Shown piece after piece: positions 60,507-64,000 of a stretch of 64,000 nucleotides of DNA. The position numbers and the translations under genes were made by a program. The first letter of the stretch is position 1, and the number at the start of each line of letters is the position of its first letter. The notes beneath the pieces are model-generated. The model was given only the letters and a program-made list of their open reading frames with translations. It did no database searches and was not told where the DNA came from. The stretch lies in contig NZ_JXCG01000003.1 of assembly GCF_001317345.1 (NCBI RefSeq), positions 186,001 to 250,000 of the forward strand, written 5' to 3'. This DNA is from Thermococcus sp. EP1 (GTDB taxonomy: Archaea > Methanobacteriota_B > Thermococci > Thermococcales > Thermococcaceae).

Positions 60507-61700
60507 ATGACTGAAATAATGAAATACGATGTGGTGGTAGTTGGGGCTGGAATAGCGGGCCCTATTGTGGCCAGAAACGTTGCTAGGGAAGGATATTCTG
60601 TTCTCCTCGTGGACAAAAAACCCGCCATAGGAGCACCAAAACAATGTGCAGAGGGTATTAACATTAGCATATTTGAGAGATATGACATTCCATATGACAA
60701 ACGCTTCATTAATAGGGAAATTTATGGAGCAAGAATATATTCTCCAAGTGGATATGAACTTGAAATAAAGTACAAAAAAGTTAGTGGGGTTATCTTGGAG
60801 AGGAAGGTATTTGATAAAATGCTCGCATTTTACGCTGCGAGAAGTGGGGCCGATGTTCTGTCTAGAACTGAAGTGGAGGATGTAATAAGAGAAAATGGCA
60901 AAATTGTTGGAGTAAAAGCAAAGCATGAAGGCGAACCAGTAGAAATATACGGAGATATAATAGTAGCAGCGGATGGTGTTGAAAGCACTATAGCAAGAAA
61001 AGCAGGCATTAATACTTATGCTCCTCCACATGAATTTGATTCCGCTTATGAGTACGAGATGCTCATAGATGGCTTCGATCCTGACTTGATTCATCTCTGG
61101 TTTGGAAATGATGTAGCACCTAGGGGGTATGTGTGGGTCTTCCCAAAAGATGAAGATCGAGCAAATGTGGGGATAGGGATAAATTCCGATAACCCAAAAA
61201 CTGCAAAATATTACCTTGATAAATGGCTTAAAGAAAATAACATCCCATCTAAAAAACTCCTTGAAATTAATGTGGGAGTTGTACCAGTTGGTGGCTTCTT
61301 GAAAGAGCTTGCTAAAGAAAATGTGGTTGTTGTTGGAGATGCAGCAAGACAGGTAAATCCAATGCATGGGGGAGGCATGGCTGAGGCTATGAAAGCAGGG
61401 ACTATAGCAAGTAAGTGGATAGTTAAAGCACTTGAGGAGGAAAACCTTGAGCTCCTGAAAAACTATACTACTGAGTGGTGGGAAAAAGATGGAAAAAGAC
61501 TTGAAAGAGTATTAAAAATCAGAAAAGCTGTAGAAAAGCTGAATGATGAGGATCTAGATGTATTTATTGAAGTACTAAGCGGAACAGACGCTGAGAAGAT
61601 TGCAGAGGGCAACTATACAGAAGTGATAAAAGTCTTGCTCAAGCATCCAAAAGTGCTTATGAGTGCTCGTAGAATAAGCCTTCTTAAAGAGCTCCTTTGA
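60507..61700 (+). CDS. Digeranylgeranylglycerophospholipid reductase
   Basis: A 397-residue FAD enzyme that saturates the isoprenoid chains of archaeal lipids. FAD motif [20 protein letters not shown]; the family PxxYxWxFP-type pattern is seen as [12 protein letters not shown]; the GD motif is [20 protein letters not shown]. Paired with a 2[4Fe-4S] ferredoxin, as elsewhere in Thermococcales. ATG follows GAGGGATAAAC. Confidence 0.9.
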   Translation: MTEIMKYDVVVVGAGIAGPIVARNVAREGYSVLLVDKKPAIGAPKQCAEGINISIFERYDIPYDKRFINREIYGARIYSPSGYELEIKYKKVSGVILERKVFDKMLAFYAARSGADVLSRTEVEDVIRENGKIVGVKAKHEGEPVEIYGDIIVAADGVESTIARKAGINTYAPPHEFDSAYEYEMLIDGFDPDLIHLWFGNDVAPRGYVWVFPKDEDRANVGIGINSDNPKTAKYYLDKWLKENNIPSKKLLEINVGVVPVGGFLKELAKENVVVVGDAARQVNPMHGGGMAEAMKAGTIASKWIVKALEEENLELLKNYTTEWWEKDGKRLERVLKIRKAVEKLNDEDLDVFIEVLSGTDAEKIAEGNYTEVIKVLLKHPKVLMSARRISLLKELL

Positions 61701-61714
61701 TTTTGTTTTGACTT

Positions 61715-63880
61715 TTATGATTTCTTCTTTCGGTTTTTATTACAGTTCATATCAAGGCAGACTTCATATTCTCTGTATCGTTCCTTAATTTTTACAATGG
61801 GTGCATTTCCACATTCTGGGCAAGTTTTTCCAGTTGGAATTATTTTTCCTCTTTGAAGAAGAGGGTAAGTTACGTTACACTCTGGCCAATTGGAACAACC
61901 TACAAACCTCTTCCCAGTTTTTCTATTATACCTAACAACTAAGTTTCCGCCACATTTAGGACATTTACCCACTATGATCTCAGCCTTCTTTTTTTCATCC
62001 TTTTCAACTTCTTGTTTTATGTGGGTTTCTTCCTCTGCCGTTAGCTCCTTTGCATTTTTTGATTTTTGTTTGGTTTTTCTGTTATTTTTCTGAGTGTTGA
62101 GAAACGTTTCAAGTAGTTTGGCCCCTATTTCACTTTCTTTATTTTTAAACTCTTTTAAAATTTTAATCAATGTCTTTTTCGAATCTTCTATGACTTTTTC
62201 TTTGGTTAATTTTCTTTGTATTATCTCTTCCATTTTTTGTTCAAATTCTCTAGTAAGTTCGACACTTATTATGTCTGGAACATTGCTTTCAAGGGCTTCA
62301 ACAACTTTAATACCTAGAGGGGTGACTTTTATAGTTCTTTTTCCTTCTATATATCCTCGCGAGTATAATGTTTCTAAAATTTGAGCCCTGGTTGCTTTTG
62401 TACCAATTCCTAAATCTTCCATCTTCTTGATAATGCTAGCTGGTGAGTATCTCGCAGGAGGCTTGGTTTTCTTTTTTTCTCGTTTTATCTGAAGCACGTT
62501 TATAGTTTCCCCTTTTACAAATTTAGGAAGGATAATTTCATCAAATTTCACATATTTTCCGTATATTTTGAGCCAACCTTCTTTTATGGTTCTTGAACCA
62601 CTGAGGATAAAGTGGTGATTATTGGAGTTTATGATGACCTTTACGCTCTCTCTAATGGCCGGATCAGCAAATGTTGCCAAGAATCTCCTAACAATTAGGT
62701 CATAAAGGTTTTGTTCTTCCTTGGTCAATTCTCCCGGTTTTGGAATTTCTCCTGTAGGGTATATAGCTGGATGAGCAGGATCATCTTTTTTACCTTCTAC
62801 GGGCTTTAGAATTCCTTTCCCCAAAAGCTCATGAGCATGCGGTTTATACTCTTGGATCTTTGCGAGGTTTTGGATGATGTTCTTATAGTTTAAGTTCTTT
62901 GGGAGCTTTTGAGAAGATGTTCTCGGATACGAAATGAATGCTCGCTCATACAAGCGTTGAGCAATATCTAAGGTTTTTTTAGGGCTATATTTGAAGGCCG
63001 AATATGCCTCTCTTTGAAGAGTACCAAGGTCAAATGGATGAGGGGGATAACGTTGTCTTTGTTCAACTTCTACATTTTCTACAAAGGCTGGTCCCTTTTT
63101 TGCTTCCTCAACTATTCGTTTAGCTTCCTCTTCATCAAAAATACGATCCTTTTCATAAGTGGCTGTATATTGCTCTCCGTTTTTCTCGAGGATCATTTTT
63201 ATGACCCAATATGGAATTGGGACAAAGTCTCTTATCTCCCTCTCTCTATCAACCAAGAATTTTAAGGTAGGGCCTTGAACACGCCCTGTAGAGAGGACTA
63301 CCCACTTTCCACTAGTTTTTCTTAGGGATGAACTCAAGGCTCTTGAGAGATTTACTCCCCAGTACCAATCAAGAATGTGACGTGCTATTCCAGCATCAGC
63401 CATTCCAAAGTTTATTGTGGGCTCCAAATTGTACCATGCTCTAATTAAATCTTTTTTTGTAAGGGCAGAAAATCTCATCCTTTTTGCTTTTGATGGGTCC
63501 ACTCCACAGGCATATTTTAAGGCAGTATATCCAATAACCTCACCTTCTGTGTCGTAATCACACGCTACTACGAATTCATCGGCCCGTTTGGCAAGTTCTT
63601 TGAGGGCTTTTATGTAATCTTTTGTATAACTTTTCCCTTTTTCTGCCACGTAGACTGGAACCCAATGAATATCAAAAACAGGATATCCGTAGGTTTTTTC
63701 CTTCGGGGCTAGAGAAAAAAGGTGCCCAACAGCAGGAGCAACTATTATCTTTTTGCCATCTCTGGTTAATTCATAGTAAGGGACTTTACCAATACTCTTT
63801 CTTATAGGTTTTCCCTCAGCAAGTGCATATGCGATTTTTCTGGCTACATTAGGTTTCTCTGCAATTATCAGTGTAGTCAT
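61715..63880 (-). CDS. topA: DNA topoisomerase I (type IA)
   Basis: A 721-residue type IA topoisomerase. TOPRIM acidic triad in [14 protein letters not shown] (D-x-D-x-E, about residue 108), catalytic tyrosine in [15 protein letters not shown] (about residue 318), two C-terminal zinc fingers (CPKC...CSNWPEC, CPEC...CLDMNC) after a Lys/Glu-rich linker (about residues 590-640). It relaxes negative supercoils and probably decatenates DNA. Start ATG at 63880 follows GAGAGGGATACC. Confidence 0.95.
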   Translation of the reverse strand: MTTLIIAEKPNVARKIAYALAEGKPIRKSIGKVPYYELTRDGKKIIVAPAVGHLFSLAPKEKTYGYPVFDIHWVPVYVAEKGKSYTKDYIKALKELAKRADEFVVACDYDTEGEVIGYTALKYACGVDPSKAKRMRFSALTKKDLIRAWYNLEPTINFGMADAGIARHILDWYWGVNLSRALSSSLRKTSGKWVVLSTGRVQGPTLKFLVDREREIRDFVPIPYWVIKMILEKNGEQYTATYEKDRIFDEEEAKRIVEEAKKGPAFVENVEVEQRQRYPPHPFDLGTLQREAYSAFKYSPKKTLDIAQRLYERAFISYPRTSSQKLPKNLNYKNIIQNLAKIQEYKPHAHELLGKGILKPVEGKKDDPAHPAIYPTGEIPKPGELTKEEQNLYDLIVRRFLATFADPAIRESVKVIINSNNHHFILSGSRTIKEGWLKIYGKYVKFDEIILPKFVKGETINVLQIKREKKKTKPPARYSPASIIKKMEDLGIGTKATRAQILETLYSRGYIEGKRTIKVTPLGIKVVEALESNVPDIISVELTREFEQKMEEIIQRKLTKEKVIEDSKKTLIKILKEFKNKESEIGAKLLETFLNTQKNNRKTKQKSKNAKELTAEEETHIKQEVEKDEKKKAEIIVGKCPKCGGNLVVRYNRKTGKRFVGCSNWPECNVTYPLLQRGKIIPTGKTCPECGNAPIVKIKERYREYEVCLDMNCNKNRKKKS

Positions 63881-63935
63881 GGTATCCCTCTCTAAAGTGC
63901 TTTAGAAGAGCGGGTATAAGAATTTTTTGGAGAAT

Positions 63936-63992
63936 TGTGGGCCGGCAACAGAGGCCCGCGTTCATTTTTCGCGCGGGTGGATGCACCGGCCC
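63936..63992 (-). ncRNA. H/ACA-type pseudouridylation guide RNA
   Basis: Reverse strand from 63992: lower stem GGGCCGG/CCGGCCC (63992-63986 with 63945-63939), an internal pocket UGCAUCCA / CCUCUGUUG, upper stem CCCGCG/CGCGGG, an 11-base apical loop CGAAAAAUGAA that carries the GA...UGA sheared pairs of an archaeal kink-loop (L7Ae site), and ACA right after the lower stem. Upper stem to ACA is 16 bases, in the family's 14-16 range. All hallmarks of an archaeal H/ACA RNA are present. A further hairpin and the promoter may lie beyond the window edge. Confidence 0.75.
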
Positions 63993-64000
63993 TGTGAGCC

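Noticed and set aside
60423-61367. A 314-codon open frame on the reverse strand opposite the lipid reductase gene
   Set aside because: It is antisense to a gene with clear FAD and GD motifs, has a Cys/Phe/Tyr/Ile-heavy composition and no ribosome site.

Overview
The window looks like chromosomal DNA of a hyperthermophilic euryarchaeon of the order Thermococcales, most likely a Thermococcus with fairly low GC. The basis is the gene content and close resemblance to remembered Pyrococcus/Thermococcus proteins: prolidase, carboxypeptidase Taq, the double-CXXC protein disulfide oxidoreductase, the sulfur regulator SurR, inositol-phosphate osmolyte synthase, a MinD/Mrp-type HypB and a split MetRS beta subunit. 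Coding density is high, intergenic gaps are short, Shine-Dalgarno runs are of the GGAGGTG/GGTGA type, and promoters carry archaeal TATA boxes (TTTAAATA or TTTATAAA types). I saw no insertion sequence, CRISPR array, rRNA or plasmid-like module.

Layout. 1-9.2 kb is an accessory-looking region. It holds an ArsR-type regulator paired with a membrane/coiled-coil protein, three GNAT acetyltransferases, an MFS exporter, two intact small-molecule methyltransferases and one decayed one, a nucleotidyltransferase, a deoxyribosyltransferase-like protein, a DUF422 carotenoid-type membrane protein and a nitrilase-superfamily amidase. 9.3-11.6 kb is an orphan pair of peptide-type ABC permeases with an unusually large extracytoplasmic insert. 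11.7-14.9 kb is a forward cluster with MetRS-beta, agmatinase, threonine synthase and a LigB-type protein. 14.9-17.5 kb is a reverse cell-envelope cluster. 17.5-24.4 kb carries a protein phosphatase, nitroreductase, beta-lactamase-fold hydrolase, Mut7-C protein, MptE (archaeal pterin synthesis), an S9 peptidase and a small kinase. 25-29 kb holds phosphate uptake (PiT plus a PhoU-like protein) and a secreted phosphoesterase.

29-49 kb is mostly housekeeping: DEAD helicase, tRNA-Arg(CCG), DUF835 membrane protein, tRNA methylthiotransferase, prolidase, HflX, NAC, TPR protein, alkyl-guanine DNA methyltransferase, TrmJ, ketopantoate reductase (CoA synthesis), a second PhoU-like protein, two D-2-hydroxyacid dehydrogenases, ProRS, pyroglutamyl peptidase, a flavoprotein and carboxypeptidase Taq. 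49.5-57 kb holds the di-myo-inositol-phosphate osmolyte enzyme, a Na+/alanine symporter beside a class III PLP enzyme (possible racemase), a hydrogenase-maturation operon (hypA, Mrp-type hypB, protease), tRNA-Arg(TCT) and AsnRS. 57.4-64 kb holds an amidohydrolase, the divergent pdo/surR pair, a ferredoxin plus archaeal-lipid (geranylgeranyl) reductase, topoisomerase IA and, at the very edge, a small RNA with the fold of an H/ACA pseudouridylation guide.

Main points of interest: the probable H/ACA RNA at the right edge; GTTnnnAAC (SurR-type) sites in the pdo/surR gap and next to the hypA TATA box; an inverted repeat that encloses the Shine-Dalgarno and start codon of the orphan permease operon; the insert in its second permease; and the symporter/class III enzyme pair. 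Starts were chosen by Shine-Dalgarno spacing. In many genes an upstream in-frame GTG or TTG lies inside the ribosome-binding site and was discounted.
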